This document shows positions 1 to 8,614 of a DNA stretch of 64,000 nt, piece by piece. The notes beneath the pieces are model-generated. The model was not told the DNA's origin and made no database searches. It saw only the letters and a program-made list of their open reading frames with translations. Origin of the DNA: Clostridiaceae bacterium Marseille-Q4149 (GTDB lineage Bacteria > Bacillota > Clostridia > Oscillospirales > Oscillospiraceae); NCBI GenBank assembly GCA_018228685.1, contig CP073691.1, positions 806,001 through 870,000 of the forward strand. Reading direction: 5' to 3'. Made by a program: the position numbers and the translations under genes. Every line of letters begins with the position of its first letter. Position 1 is the stretch's first letter.

Positions 1-18
1 TTTTGTGATAGGGGAAGG

Positions 19-1302
19 TTACTTGACGATCTTGCGGGCCTCGATGTAGTAGCGCTTGTCCTGGGCGTGGCCCATGGAGAAGGTCTTGCGGGGCAGCACG
101 CCGTCGGCCATGACGGTCTTGAACAGCTGCTCCTTGCCCATGGCGGGCAGCAGGAAGCCCATGTTGCCGGGCTTGGAGCCCAGCTCACGGGTCACGTCGT
201 CGCCGTGGATATAGTCCACCTCGCCGCCGTTGTCCTTGAGGTACTGGTCGATGACGCCCTGGAGGGTGCCCACGGCCAGCTGGACCTTGGGATCGGGGAC
301 GGTGATGAAGTGGCTTTCGCCGTTCCAGACGAACTCGATGGTGTGGCCGTTGCCCTGGCCCTCGTAGGCGTTGGGATAGGCGGCACGGAAGGCGTTCATG
401 AACTTCTCGTGGTCCACGCCGAACAGCACCCGGTGGATGGGCTCAAACTGCAGGGCGTCGTCGTGGTTGTTCACCACCTCCACCAGGGCGAAACGGGAGG
501 GCAGGGCCAGGTACTCCTGGGGGGTCTTGCCCTTCTTCTGCTCCTCGTAGCAGGCCTTGGCGGTGGCCAGGGAGTGGTTGCCGTCGCCCACGGCGAACAG
601 CAGGGGAGCCACGCCGGAGACGCCGTACTTCTTCTGCATGGCCTGGTCGGTGGTGAGGCCCTCCAGGGCGTCGGCCACGGCGTTTACCTGGCGGTCGGTG
701 AGCTTGTAGCCGCGGATGTGGCCGCCGTTCTGCATCAGGTCGAAGTCATACAGCTTGTCCATCTCGCCGGAGGCGGCGGTCAGGGGCTCGATGACGGTCT
801 TTTCGGGGTCGTCGATCAGCAGCATCACATGGGGCAGCTCGATGGGGGCGTTGCGGCGCACCCGGGCCCGGGGCGGGATGCGGTCCAGCACGGTGCCCTC
901 GGTGGCGCGGATCAGGGCGCCGGAGCCGGGGGTGAAGTCGTAGGCGTCCAGGTCCACCATGCCGATGAGGCCGTGACGGATGCGGCCGTCGGACTGCTGG
1001 CGCTCGATATACACCAGGGACTCGGGCAGCACCTGGAACACGCCGCCAGCCAGGTACTTATCCATGGAGGCGTTGATGTCGGCGATGTACTCGTCCACAT
1101 TGGGGGCCTTCAGGTTGGCCTCCGGCAGGATCAGACGCAGGGTGGACGGGGCGTCGCCCACGGTCTGCTCCACGGCCTGCCAGTATTCCGGCTCGGACGT
1201 GAACTGGTCGCAGGCCACCACGGCCCACTTGCGCATGTCCTGATCCTTGGGCAGCAGGATGTCAGCCGGGTAGAAGCCCAGCTTCTCGAATTTCTTGTTC
1301 AT
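19..1302 (-). CDS. DUF1015 family protein
   Basis: A 427-residue protein of the DUF1015 family, found in many anaerobes and archaea; its biochemical role is not established. It opens with the usual family sequence around FYPADILLPK and keeps the central GDGNHSLATAK block (histidine-rich, possibly metal- or nucleotide-binding), so it appears full length. An upstream in-frame ATG at 1368 exists, but the start at 1302 is preferred because AAGAGGAGGAG sits just before it. It is a single-gene unit on the minus strand with its own promoter at 1360-1388. The family assignment is secure; the function is unknown. Confidence 0.85.
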   Translation of the reverse strand: MNKKFEKLGFYPADILLPKDQDMRKWAVVACDQFTSEPEYWQAVEQTVGDAPSTLRLILPEANLKAPNVDEYIADINASMDKYLAGGVFQVLPESLVYIERQQSDGRIRHGLIGMVDLDAYDFTPGSGALIRATEGTVLDRIPPRARVRRNAPIELPHVMLLIDDPEKTVIEPLTAASGEMDKLYDFDLMQNGGHIRGYKLTDRQVNAVADALEGLTTDQAMQKKYGVSGVAPLLFAVGDGNHSLATAKACYEEQKKGKTPQEYLALPSRFALVEVVNNHDDALQFEPIHRVLFGVDHEKFMNAFRAAYPNAYEGQGNGHTIEFVWNGESHFITVPDPKVQLAVGTLQGVIDQYLKDNGGEVDYIHGDDVTRELGSKPGNMGFLLPAMGKEQLFKTVMADGVLPRKTFSMGHAQDKRYYIEARKIVK

Positions 1303-1359
1303 GAAAAAACTCCTCCTCTTTTGTTCCGAAAGGTTCGGTAGGTTTCGCTCATATGCCCT

Positions 1360-1388
1360 ATTATACATATTCCCGCCCCGGATTGCAA
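1360..1388 (-). promoter_or_regulatory. sigma-A-type promoter of the DUF1015 gene
   Basis: On the minus strand TTGCAA (1383-1388) and TATAAT (1360-1365) are separated by exactly 17 bases, about 58 bases before the start codon. This is read directly from sequence; activity is inferred. Confidence 0.65.
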
Positions 1389-1501
1389 TCCGAAACGGCA
1401 GAAATTAGAAAAATCTTCAGCCTGGCAAAAATTTTTTGTATATCCCGGCCCGGGGCGGGCATGATAAGGCATATATTCCGGGAAAAAGGGAGGGAGTCTC
1501 T

Positions 1502-1708
1502 TTGAAGATCATAGACCGCATTGCGCTGATCCTGGTGATCGTGGGCGCGCTGAACTGGGGAAGCGTGGGCTTTTTCGCCTTCGACTGCGTGGCGTGGCTG
1601 CTCGGCGGCCAGCTGGCGGCCGTGAGCCGGGTCATCTATGCCCTGGTGGGGCTGGCGGGCCTGTGGTGCATCACGCTGCTGTTCCGGGAGCGGGACGGCG
1701 AGGAATAA
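1502..1708 (+). CDS. DUF378 small membrane protein
   Basis: A 68-residue protein with two predicted membrane helices (residues about 4-24 and 40-62) and the family signature VGALNWGSVG in the first helix. DUF378 proteins are small, widespread inner-membrane proteins without known function. The start is a TTG at 1502, chosen because AGGGAGG lies 7-8 bases upstream and because the family begins at the MKIIDRIAL-like sequence; the longer upstream frame has no binding site. It stands alone between the divergent DUF1015 gene and the spoIIIA operon and is followed at once by a strong terminator. Confidence 0.8.
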   Translation: MKIIDRIALILVIVGALNWGSVGFFAFDCVAWLLGGQLAAVSRVIYALVGLAGLWCITLLFRERDGEE

Positions 1709-1710
1709 AA

Positions 1711-1750
1711 ACAGCAAAAGCCCCCGGCCCCGGCCGGGGGCTTTTGCTGT
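1711..1750 (+). terminator. strong hairpin terminator after the DUF378 gene
   Basis: A perfect 19-base-pair stem with a 2-base gap. The arms begin ACAGCAAAAGCCCCC and end GGGGGCTTTTGCTGT, so A and T tracts flank the GC core on both sides and it could act in either direction. It isolates the DUF378 gene from spoIIIAA. Confidence 0.8.
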
Positions 1751-1778
1751 CATACGCCGGGACGAGCCTGCATACATT
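1749..1778 (+). promoter_or_regulatory. candidate sigma-E promoter of the spoIIIA operon
   Basis: TCATACG (1750-1756), 14 bases, then CATACATT (1771-1778) resembles the Bacillus sigma-E pattern (kmATATT, 14 bases, CATAnnnT); the -10 box matches well and the -35 box partly. It lies 30 bases before spoIIIAA, whose operon is known to be sigma-E-controlled in Bacillus. The match is seen; use by sigma-E is inferred. Confidence 0.55.
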
Positions 1779-1807
1779 GGACCATCACACAAGAAGGAGC
1801 GTGGAAC

Positions 1808-2734
1808 ATGGACGAGAGCTATGCCATCCGGCGCTATGAGCAGGCGGCGGCACTGCTGCCGCTGCGGTGGCAGCAGCAGGCCCGGCAGCTGCCGCCCCGG
1901 CAGATGGCCCGGGCGGAGGAGCTGCGCCTGCGGGCGGGAGGCCCCATGACGGTGCTGCTGCCGGAGGGGGAGATAACGCCGGGACAGGGGGGACAGAGCC
2001 CCACCGTGACCCAGACGGACCTGGAGCAGCTGTGCGACGCGGTGACGGATTATTCCCGCTATGCCGCCGGGGAGACCCTGAGCCGGGGCTATCTCACCGC
2101 CCGGGGCGGCTTCCGGGTGGGCGTGTGCGGCACGGCGGTGCTGCGGGAGGGGGTCAACACCAACCTGCGGGACATCTCGTCGGTGACGGTGCGCATCGGC
2201 CGGGAGCAGCCGGGCCTGGGGGATGCCGTCCTGCCGCAGCTGTTTCGGGACGGGCGGTTCCGCAGCACGGTGCTGCTGTCTCCCCCGGGGCTGGGGAAAA
2301 CCACCCTGCTGCGGGACCTGATCCGAGGTCTGTCCGACGGCGTGGGAGGACTGCCGGAGCACCGGGTCTCCGTGGTGGACGAGCGGGGGGAGATCGCCGT
2401 CATGTATCAGGGGGTGCCCCAGATGGCGGTGGGGCGGCACACGGACGTGCTGGACGCCTGCCCCAAGGCGGTGGGGATCCCCATTCTGCTGCGGGCGGCC
2501 AATCCCCAGGTCATCGCCGTGGACGAGATCACCGTCCGGGAGGACATCGCCGCCATGGCGGCGGCGGCCCACTGCGGGGTGCGGTTTCTGGCCACCATCC
2601 ACGCCGACGGCCGCCAGGAGCTGGGGCGCAAGCCTCTGTTTTCCCAGCTGCTGAAGGCCAGGGTATTTGAAAAGGCCGTTACCATCCGCCGGGAGGGGGA
2701 GCAGCGGCAGTACATCGTGGAGGAATTGTGGTAG
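1808..2734 (+). CDS. spoIIIAA: stage III sporulation protein AA, secretion-type ATPase
   Basis: A 308-residue AAA ATPase related to type II/IV secretion ATPases. It powers the SpoIIIA-SpoIIQ channel that joins mother cell and forespore after engulfment. Walker A PPGLGKTT is near residue 159, a Walker-B-like VVDERGEIA follows near 200, and a second acidic block IAVDEITVRED lies near 238. The ATG is preceded by AAGGAG. It is the first gene of an eight-gene operon and overlaps spoIIIAB by 7 bases, implying coupled translation. Length and motifs match the family. Confidence 0.95.
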   Translation: MDESYAIRRYEQAAALLPLRWQQQARQLPPRQMARAEELRLRAGGPMTVLLPEGEITPGQGGQSPTVTQTDLEQLCDAVTDYSRYAAGETLSRGYLTARGGFRVGVCGTAVLREGVNTNLRDISSVTVRIGREQPGLGDAVLPQLFRDGRFRSTVLLSPPGLGKTTLLRDLIRGLSDGVGGLPEHRVSVVDERGEIAVMYQGVPQMAVGRHTDVLDACPKAVGIPILLRAANPQVIAVDEITVREDIAAMAAAAHCGVRFLATIHADGRQELGRKPLFSQLLKARVFEKAVTIRREGEQRQYIVEELW

Positions 2735-3213
2735 GGAAGCTCCTGGGCGGGGGGCTGGTGCTGCTGGGGACGGCCCTGTGGTGCCGGGGCGAGATACAGG
2801 CCCGGCGGCGGGAGACGGACCGGGCGGCGGAGCTGGCGGCGGCCCTGGGGGAGATGGCGGCGGAAATCCGCAGCCTGCGGCGGCCCATGCCCCGGCTGCT
2901 GGAGCGGCAGGCCCGGCGGTTCCTGTGCGGCGGGTGCTTTGCCCGGGTGCTTTCGGGCCTGGAAAGGGGACAGCCCCTTCAGGACGCCTGGGAGGACGGC
3001 TTCCGGGAGCTGACGCCGCCGGAGGCCGCCGGGATCCTCCGGGACACGGAGCTTACCGGCGACGAGGAGCGGATCGTCTCCGCCCTGACGGCGGCGGTCC
3101 ACCGGCTGGAGGAGCTGGCGGACCGCCGCCGTCGGGACAGCCGCCAGCGGGAGCGGCTTTTGTGGGCGGCGGCCCTGTCCGGGGCGGGGCTGTTCATCAT
3201 CTTACTGATATAG
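2728..3213 (+). CDS. spoIIIAB: stage III sporulation protein AB
   Basis: A 161-residue protein of the SpoIIIAB family, comparable to the GspF-like platform component of secretion machines. It has an N-terminal hydrophobic segment (about residues 3-18), a long helical body rich in charged residues, and a C-terminal hydrophobic helix (about 145-160). The start is GTG inside the end of spoIIIAA. Position between AA and AC and the hydrophobic pattern support the assignment. Confidence 0.92.
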   Translation: MVGKLLGGGLVLLGTALWCRGEIQARRRETDRAAELAAALGEMAAEIRSLRRPMPRLLERQARRFLCGGCFARVLSGLERGQPLQDAWEDGFRELTPPEAAGILRDTELTGDEERIVSALTAAVHRLEELADRRRRDSRQRERLLWAAALSGAGLFIILLI

Positions 3214-3223
3214 AGGACGACAC

Positions 3224-3418
3224 ATGGATGTGGATCTGATTTTCAAAATAGCCGCCGTGGGCATTCTGGTGGCGGTGCTGAACCAGCTGCTGGTGCGCAG
3301 CGGCCGGGAGGAGCAGGCCATGATGACCACCCTGGCGGGGCTGGTGGTGGTCATGATGATGCTGGTGCGGCAGATCAGCGACCTGTTCCAGCTGGTGAAG
3401 TCCCTGTTCGGACTGTAG
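3224..3418 (+). CDS. spoIIIAC: stage III sporulation protein AC
   Basis: A 64-residue integral membrane protein with two hydrophobic helices (about 5-22 and 32-52), the usual size for SpoIIIAC. It forms part of the mother-cell side of the engulfment channel. It starts 10 bases after spoIIIAB and ends 2 bases before spoIIIAD. Confidence 0.92.
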   Translation: MDVDLIFKIAAVGILVAVLNQLLVRSGREEQAMMTTLAGLVVVMMMLVRQISDLFQLVKSLFGL

Positions 3419-3420
3419 CC

Positions 3421-3807
3421 ATGGAGACGGTGGTGCAGATAGCCGCCGTGTGCCTGGCGGCGGCGATACTGGGAGCGGTGCTGCGGCAGCACAGCCCGGA
3501 AACGGCGGCGGTGCTGGGACTGGCGGTGTGCGCGGTGGTGGGGGTCCTGCTGCTGCGGGGGCTGGCGGAGGTGCTGGACATGCTGGAGGAGCTGGCTGCC
3601 GCCGGAGGACTGCCGGAGGGGCTGTTCACGCCCCTGGTAAAGACCCTGGGCATCGCCCTGGTGTCCCGGTTGGGCGGCGAGATATGCCGGGACGCGGGAC
3701 AGGGGGCCATGGCGGCGGTGCTGGATACGGCGGGGGCCTTCGGGGCGGTGCTGGTGTCCCTGCCCCTGGTCCGGGCGGCATGGGAGCTGTTGAGGACGCT
3801 GGTATGA
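3421..3807 (+). CDS. spoIIIAD: stage III sporulation protein AD
   Basis: A 128-residue polytopic membrane protein with about four hydrophobic segments, typical of SpoIIIAD. With AC and AE it makes up the membrane core of the SpoIIIA apparatus in the mother cell. Its stop overlaps the ATG of spoIIIAE by 4 bases (ATGA), indicating translational coupling. Confidence 0.92.
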   Translation: METVVQIAAVCLAAAILGAVLRQHSPETAAVLGLAVCAVVGVLLLRGLAEVLDMLEELAAAGGLPEGLFTPLVKTLGIALVSRLGGEICRDAGQGAMAAVLDTAGAFGAVLVSLPLVRAAWELLRTLV

Positions 3808-4868
3808 GAAAGAGCATGCTGATTTTGCTGCTGGCATGGTGGCTGGTGGCGCCGACCTGGGGGGCGGAGCTTCCCCGGGAGGTGCGGGACGCCCTGCCGG
3901 CTGCGGCGGAGGAGATCACGGAGGAGCTGGAGGACCCGGCGTCCCTGTCGGAGGGGCTGTCCCGTCTGTGGGACCGGGCCTTGGGCTATGTGGAGGAGGC
4001 GGTCCGGCAGAGCATCGGCGGCGGGGTGGTGCTGCTGGCGGCGGCGGTGCTGTGCGCCCTGACGGAGGAGTGCATGGACGCCGCCGGGGGCAAGGTGCAC
4101 TTTGTGCCCATGGCCGGGGCGCTGGCCATTACCCTGGCGGCGGCGGGCAGCGTGAAAACCATGATGGGCCTGGGCCAGGAGACGGTGGAGGAGCTGAACA
4201 CCTTTTCCAAGGCGCTGCTGCCCACCCTGTCCGCCGCCGTGGCCGCCAGCGGGGGTATCGTCTCCGCCAGCGTCCGGCAGGTGGCCACCATCTTCTTTGT
4301 GGACCTGCTGCTGTCGCTGATCCGGGGGCTGCTGCTGCCGCTGGTGTATTTCTATGTGGCTGCGGCGGCGGCGGACGCCATGCTGCCGGGGCGGCGGCTG
4401 GCGGGGATCAGCACCGCCATCCGCAAGGGCACCGTCTGGCTGCTGACCGGGGCGCTGGCCCTGTTCACCCTGTATCTGACGGTGTCCGGGGCGGCGGCAG
4501 GCTCCGCCGACACCGTGACGGCCCGGTTGGCCCGCAGCGCCGTGGGGGTGCTGCCGGTGGTGGGCAGCATCCTGGCCGACGCGGCGGACAGCGTTCTGGC
4601 CGGGGCCGGGGCGGTGAAAAATACCGTGGGCGCGGCGGGACTGCTGGCGGTGCTGGCGGTGTGCCTGCTGCCGCTGGTGCGGCTGGGGGTGCAATATCTG
4701 GTGTATAAGGCGGCGGCGTTTCTGGCGGGTATTTTAGGGGCGGAGCAGCTGACGGGGCTTATCGACGCCTTAGGCGGGGCCTTTGGCCTGATCTTCGGCA
4801 TGACCGGGGCCTGCGGCCTGTTGCTGCTGATCTCCATTTCGTCGGCACTGGGGGTGGTTACCGGATGA
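3804..4868 (+). CDS. spoIIIAE: stage III sporulation protein AE
   Basis: A 354-residue multi-pass membrane protein, the largest membrane subunit of the SpoIIIA channel. It begins with a signal-like hydrophobic helix (residues about 4-20), then an extracytoplasmic helical stretch, then about eight hydrophobic segments. The frame is open upstream to 3450, but the start at 3804 is chosen because it overlaps the stop of spoIIIAD in the usual way and begins with the expected signal-like sequence. It overlaps spoIIIAF by 4 bases. Confidence 0.93.
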   Translation: MRKSMLILLLAWWLVAPTWGAELPREVRDALPAAAEEITEELEDPASLSEGLSRLWDRALGYVEEAVRQSIGGGVVLLAAAVLCALTEECMDAAGGKVHFVPMAGALAITLAAAGSVKTMMGLGQETVEELNTFSKALLPTLSAAVAASGGIVSASVRQVATIFFVDLLLSLIRGLLLPLVYFYVAAAAADAMLPGRRLAGISTAIRKGTVWLLTGALALFTLYLTVSGAAAGSADTVTARLARSAVGVLPVVGSILADAADSVLAGAGAVKNTVGAAGLLAVLAVCLLPLVRLGVQYLVYKAAAFLAGILGAEQLTGLIDALGGAFGLIFGMTGACGLLLLISISSALGVVTG

Positions 4869-5332
4869 TGGACGGGATCCGGCAGTGGCTGCTGGGGATT
4901 CTGGCGGCGGCCATGGGGCTGAGCCTTCTGTATGCGCTTTTGCCCAAGGGGGCGGTGCGGGCCGCCGCCAAGGCCACCGGGGGGCTGATCCTGCTGCTGG
5001 CGGTGCTGGGTCCGGCGGCGGGGCTGGACCTGTCAGACCTGGCGGTGCGGTATGAGGACCTGAGCCGGGACATGGAGCAGCAAGCCGAAACCTACCGCCG
5101 GGAGGGCCAGGCCCAGCTGGAGCTTGGCATACGGCAGCGGACGGCTGCATATATATCGGAAAAAGCGGCGCAGCTGGGGCTGAGCTGCCATCCCCGGGTG
5201 GAGGTCACCTGGCGCGGCGGCGTCCCGTATCCCGGCAGCGTGACGCTGGACATGGCGGAAAACCGGGCCTTGTCCGCCATCCTGGAGGAGGACCTGGGCA
5301 TTCCGCCGTCAGAGCAGCACTGGCTGGGGTAA
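4865..5332 (+). CDS. spoIIIAF: stage III sporulation protein AF
   Basis: A 155-residue protein with two N-terminal membrane helices (about 5-22 and 34-53) and a soluble C-terminal domain, the architecture of SpoIIIAF; the soluble part is a ring-building-motif-like domain in the family. It starts within the stop of spoIIIAE and lies 7 bases before spoIIIAG. Confidence 0.92.
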   Translation: MMDGIRQWLLGILAAAMGLSLLYALLPKGAVRAAAKATGGLILLLAVLGPAAGLDLSDLAVRYEDLSRDMEQQAETYRREGQAQLELGIRQRTAAYISEKAAQLGLSCHPRVEVTWRGGVPYPGSVTLDMAENRALSAILEEDLGIPPSEQHWLG

Positions 5333-5339
5333 GGAGCGT

Positions 5340-5831
5340 ATGAAAAAGTGGAACATTGGAAATTTATGGAAGAAGTACAAATATGTGGGCCTGGTGGTGC
5401 TGGCGGGGATTCTGCTGATGCTGCTGCCGGGGAAGAAAACCGACGCCCAGACCCAGGAGGGCGGCGGGAGCTTTTCCCTGGAGGACACGGAGCGGCGGAT
5501 GGAGGAGCTGCTGGGCCGGATGGACGGCGTGGGCCGGGTGCAGGTGATGCTGACGCTGAAAAACGGGCCGGAGCTGGAGCTGGCGGAGGACGCGGACGAC
5601 ACGGACCGGGACGGCGAGCTGCGCCGCCAGCGGGAGCCGGTGACGCTGAACCGGGGCAGCGGGTATCAGGACGTGGTGGTGACCCGGGAGACGTATCCGG
5701 TGTATCTGGGGGCCGTGGTGGTGTGCCAGGGGGCAGGCAGCGGCGGCGTCCGGCTGGCAGTGACGGAGGCGGTGGCGGCGCTGACGGGCCTTCCCGCAGA
5801 CCGCATCACGGTGGTGCAATGGGATTCATGA
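5340..5831 (+). CDS. spoIIIAG: stage III sporulation protein AG
   Basis: A 163-residue protein with one membrane helix (about 17-33) and a soluble domain in the intermembrane space. In Bacillus SpoIIIAG forms a large ring, the channel of the feeding tube. The region around residues 60-80 (VGRVQVMLTL) and the C-terminal part are the ring-building parts. Start ATG follows AAGGAG. It is slightly shorter than the Bacillus protein, as is usual in Clostridia. Confidence 0.92.
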   Translation: MKKWNIGNLWKKYKYVGLVVLAGILLMLLPGKKTDAQTQEGGGSFSLEDTERRMEELLGRMDGVGRVQVMLTLKNGPELELAEDADDTDRDGELRRQREPVTLNRGSGYQDVVVTRETYPVYLGAVVVCQGAGSGGVRLAVTEAVAALTGLPADRITVVQWDS

Positions 5832-5845
5832 CAGGAGGGACGGAC

Positions 5846-6388
5846 ATGAAGAAACGATGGAAGAAGCCTGCGGTGGCGGCGGCTGTGCTGCTGCTGGTGT
5901 GCGCGGCGGTGTACATGAACTGGCGCTATACCGACAATATCCAGAAAAATGCCGGAAAGACCCTGGGTCAGACCACTCTGGTCAGCTCCCAGGACGGGGA
6001 GAAGGGGCAGGAGCCAACCGCCGCCCCGGCGGAGGACGACTATTTCGCCACGGCCCGGCTCAGCCGCAAGCAGGCCCGGGACAACGCCATCAGCATGCTC
6101 AAGGAGGCGGAGAGTGATGAAAACGCCCAGCAGAGCGTCCTCAACGAGGCATCCCAGACCCTGCAGGTGCTGGCTGCCTACACCGTGGCGGAGTCCCAGA
6201 TCGAGAGCCTGGTGACGGCCAAGGGCTATGCCGACTGCGTGGTGTTCATGGGAGCCGAAAGCGTCAGCGTGGTGGTGGCCCCGCCGGAGGGCGGCCTGAC
6301 TGCCACTGATGCCGCCCGCATCAAGGACATCGTCATCAGCGAAACGGACTATACCGCCGAACAGATCAAGATCATGGAGGCAAATTAA
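5846..6388 (+). CDS. spoIIIAH: stage III sporulation protein AH
   Basis: A 180-residue protein with one N-terminal membrane helix (about 8-24), an extended linker, and a C-terminal YscJ/FliF-like domain. In Bacillus it binds SpoIIQ across the intermembrane space and anchors forespore engulfment. The start at 5846 is chosen because ACAGGAGGG lies just upstream; the longer frame to 5348 is a shadow of spoIIIAG. It is the last gene of the operon. Confidence 0.92.
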   Translation: MKKRWKKPAVAAAVLLLVCAAVYMNWRYTDNIQKNAGKTLGQTTLVSSQDGEKGQEPTAAPAEDDYFATARLSRKQARDNAISMLKEAESDENAQQSVLNEASQTLQVLAAYTVAESQIESLVTAKGYADCVVFMGAESVSVVVAPPEGGLTATDAARIKDIVISETDYTAEQIKIMEAN

Positions 6389-6391
6389 CAG

Positions 6392-6420
6392 TTGTAATTC
6401 CCAGGGAGAAATGGTATACT
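6392..6420 (+). promoter_or_regulatory. sigma-A-type promoter before yqhY
   Basis: TTGTAA (6392-6397), 17 bases, TATACT (6415-6420). It lies directly after the spoIIIAH stop, so the housekeeping genes yqhY-nusB can be expressed in growing cells independently of the sporulation operon. Confidence 0.7.
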
Positions 6421-6471
6421 ACTCTTATATTGGGACTCTATTGAGAATACAAATGAGGAGTTTTGCAAGCT

Positions 6472-6831
6472 ATGGCTGATAATAAAGAATACATGACCCA
6501 TCAGGAGAGCATGGGCACCATCCAGATCTCTGAGGACGTGGTGGCCTCCATCGCCACCTCCGCCTGTCTGGAGGTGGAGGGCGTGGGCGGCCTGATGAAC
6601 GCCAACGTCACCGACTATGTCACCGGCAAGAAGATGACCGCCAAGGGCATCCGGGTGGAGATGGACGGCGAGGGCATCGTGGTGAATCTGTTCATCCTGC
6701 TGCGGTACGGCTGCGCCGTGTCCGAGGTGGCACAGAAGGTCCAGAGCAGCGTGTTCGCCGCCCTGGAGGGCATGACCGGCTTCCAGGTCAACGCGGTGAA
6801 CGTTCACGTGGGCGGCATCAGCTTCGACTGA
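6472..6831 (+). CDS. yqhY: Asp23/Gls24 family protein YqhY
   Basis: A 119-residue Asp23/Gls24 protein. The family is linked to envelope stress, and YqhY of Bacillus to control of acetyl-CoA carboxylase and lipid synthesis. The body SMGTIQISEDVVASIA and the end NAVNVHVGGISF are family-typical. A TTG at 6463 is too close to GAGGAG (6455-6460) to be used, so the ATG at 6472 is taken. It sits before nusB as in Bacillus, but without accB-accC upstream. Confidence 0.88.
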   Translation: MADNKEYMTHQESMGTIQISEDVVASIATSACLEVEGVGGLMNANVTDYVTGKKMTAKGIRVEMDGEGIVVNLFILLRYGCAVSEVAQKVQSSVFAALEGMTGFQVNAVNVHVGGISFD

Positions 6832-6869
6832 GCCGGCCAAATCCAGAGAGAAAAAAGGAATTTACGACT

Positions 6870-7319
6870 ATGACGCGGAATACGGCACGGGAGATCGCCA
6901 CCCATCTGGCATATGAGCTGAGCTTTACGGACCTGCCCGTTCAGGAGTTCCTGGACCGGCAGCTTTCCCGGGAGAATTTTGCCGCCCGGGCGGAGGAGTG
7001 CGGCCTGTATGCCGATACCCCCAACGACAAGCAGGAGAAATACATCCGCCGCCTGGTGTCCGGCGTGGCCGAGCACGCGGCGGAGCTGGATGCCTACATC
7101 GAGCAGTACGCCAAGGGCTGGCGCTTTGAGCGCATCTCCCTGGTGGCCTCCGCCATCATGCGGGTGGCCATGTTCGAGATCCTCTATATGCCCGATATCC
7201 CCCACGGGGTGGCCATCAGCGAGGCGGTGAACATCGCCAAGGGCTATGAGTCCCCGGAGGTGGTGAAGTTCATCAACGGCATCCTGGGCAGCTTCCTGCG
7301 GGCGGAAGTGAAGGAATGA
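6870..7319 (+). CDS. nusB: transcription antitermination factor NusB
   Basis: A 149-residue all-helical NusB, which with S10/NusE binds boxA of rRNA leaders and prevents early termination. The N-terminal arginine-rich start and the C-terminal HGVAISEAVNIAKGYESPEV block (about 112-131) are family hallmarks. It follows yqhY by 38 bases and is closed by a terminator. Confidence 0.93.
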   Translation: MTRNTAREIATHLAYELSFTDLPVQEFLDRQLSRENFAARAEECGLYADTPNDKQEKYIRRLVSGVAEHAAELDAYIEQYAKGWRFERISLVASAIMRVAMFEILYMPDIPHGVAISEAVNIAKGYESPEVVKFINGILGSFLRAEVKE

Positions 7320-7327
7320 CCCACACC

Positions 7328-7358
7328 AGGCAGGGCGCGGCAGCCCTGCCTTGTTTTT
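7328..7358 (+). terminator. rho-independent terminator after nusB
   Basis: AGGCAGGGC (7328-7336), a 6-base loop, GCCCTGCCT (7343-7351), then TGTTTTT. It probably reduces read-through from nusB into xseA. Confidence 0.8.
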
Positions 7359-7387
7359 GATGCCGTGCGAAAGGAGGGGAGCCGCCG

Positions 7388-8614
7388 GTGGACCATATTT
7401 ACGCCGTGTCCGAGGTCAACGGACTGATCAAGGACCTGATCGACGGCACGCCCCAGCTGTCGGGACTTTACATCCGGGGCGAGCTGTCCAACTATAAGAT
7501 CTATCCCTCCGGCCACCACTACTTCACCCTGAAGGACGGACAGAGCGCCCTGCGGTGCGTGATGTTCAAAAGCAGCGCCATGAAGCTGCGGTTCCGGCCG
7601 GAAAACGGCATGCAGGCCGTGGTATTCGGCCGGATCAGCGTGTTCCCCCGGGACGGTGCGTATCAGCTGTACTGCACCCAGCTGTCCCCGGACGGGGTGG
7701 GGGACCTGTATGTGGCCTTTGAGCAGCTGAAGCAGAAGCTCCAGCAGGAGGGGCTGTTTGACCCCGCCCACAAGAAGCCCCTGCCGCCGTATCCCCAGCG
7801 GATCGCCATCGTTACCAGCGGCGCCGGGGCGGCGGTCCACGACATGATCCGCATTCTGCGGCGGCGCTATCCCATCGCCAAGGTGCTGCTGCTGCCGGTG
7901 CGGGTCCAGGGGGCGGAGGCCCCGCCGGAGATCGTGGGGGCCATCCGGTACGCCAACCGCTGGAAGCTGGGGGACGTGCTCATCACCGGCCGGGGCGGCG
8001 GCTCCATGGAGGACCTGTGGGCCTTCAACGACGAGCGGGTTGCCCGGGCCATCTATGCCTCGGAGATCCCGGTGATCTCCGCCGTGGGCCACGAGCCGGA
8101 CGTGACCATCTCCGACTATGTGGCCGACCGGCGGGCGTCCACCCCCAGCAACGCCGCGGAGATCGCCGTGCCGGATATGGCGGAGCTGCTGCGGTATCTG
8201 CGGGGGACGGAGAACGGCATGGCCCAGAGCGTGCTGCACCGCCTGGAGCGGGAGGATCGGCGGCTGAAAGCCCTGGCGGAAAAGCGGGTGCTGACGGACC
8301 CCCTGGCCTTTGTTCAGGACCGGCGGCTCCAGCTGGATTATATGCAGGACAAGATGACATCGGCGGCCCGGACCCACTGGGACCGGGAGGCCCGGCGGTT
8401 TGCCGGGACCGTGGCCAAGCTGGACGCCCTGAGCCCCCTGAAGGTGCTGGGCCGGGGCTATGCCATGGCCCGGACGGAGGAGGGCGGCATTCTGCGCAGC
8501 AGTGCGCAGGTGCGGCCCGGCGACAGAATCGAGCTTCGCCTGGCTCAGGGGTCCCTGGGCTGCCGGGTGGAGGAGGTAGAAGGGGAGGAGACCCATGGCA
8601 AAGAAAACCTTTGA
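7388..8614 (+). CDS. xseA: exodeoxyribonuclease VII large subunit
   Basis: A 408-residue XseA, the catalytic subunit of exonuclease VII, which degrades single-stranded DNA from both ends. An N-terminal OB-fold (about 1-100) is followed by the catalytic domain with the ITGRGGGSMEDLWAF block near 200 and a coiled-coil C-terminus. Translation starts at a GTG preceded by AAGGAGGGG. It overlaps xseB by 20 bases. Confidence 0.95.
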   Translation: MDHIYAVSEVNGLIKDLIDGTPQLSGLYIRGELSNYKIYPSGHHYFTLKDGQSALRCVMFKSSAMKLRFRPENGMQAVVFGRISVFPRDGAYQLYCTQLSPDGVGDLYVAFEQLKQKLQQEGLFDPAHKKPLPPYPQRIAIVTSGAGAAVHDMIRILRRRYPIAKVLLLPVRVQGAEAPPEIVGAIRYANRWKLGDVLITGRGGGSMEDLWAFNDERVARAIYASEIPVISAVGHEPDVTISDYVADRRASTPSNAAEIAVPDMAELLRYLRGTENGMAQSVLHRLEREDRRLKALAEKRVLTDPLAFVQDRRLQLDYMQDKMTSAARTHWDREARRFAGTVAKLDALSPLKVLGRGYAMARTEEGGILRSSAQVRPGDRIELRLAQGSLGCRVEEVEGEETHGKENL

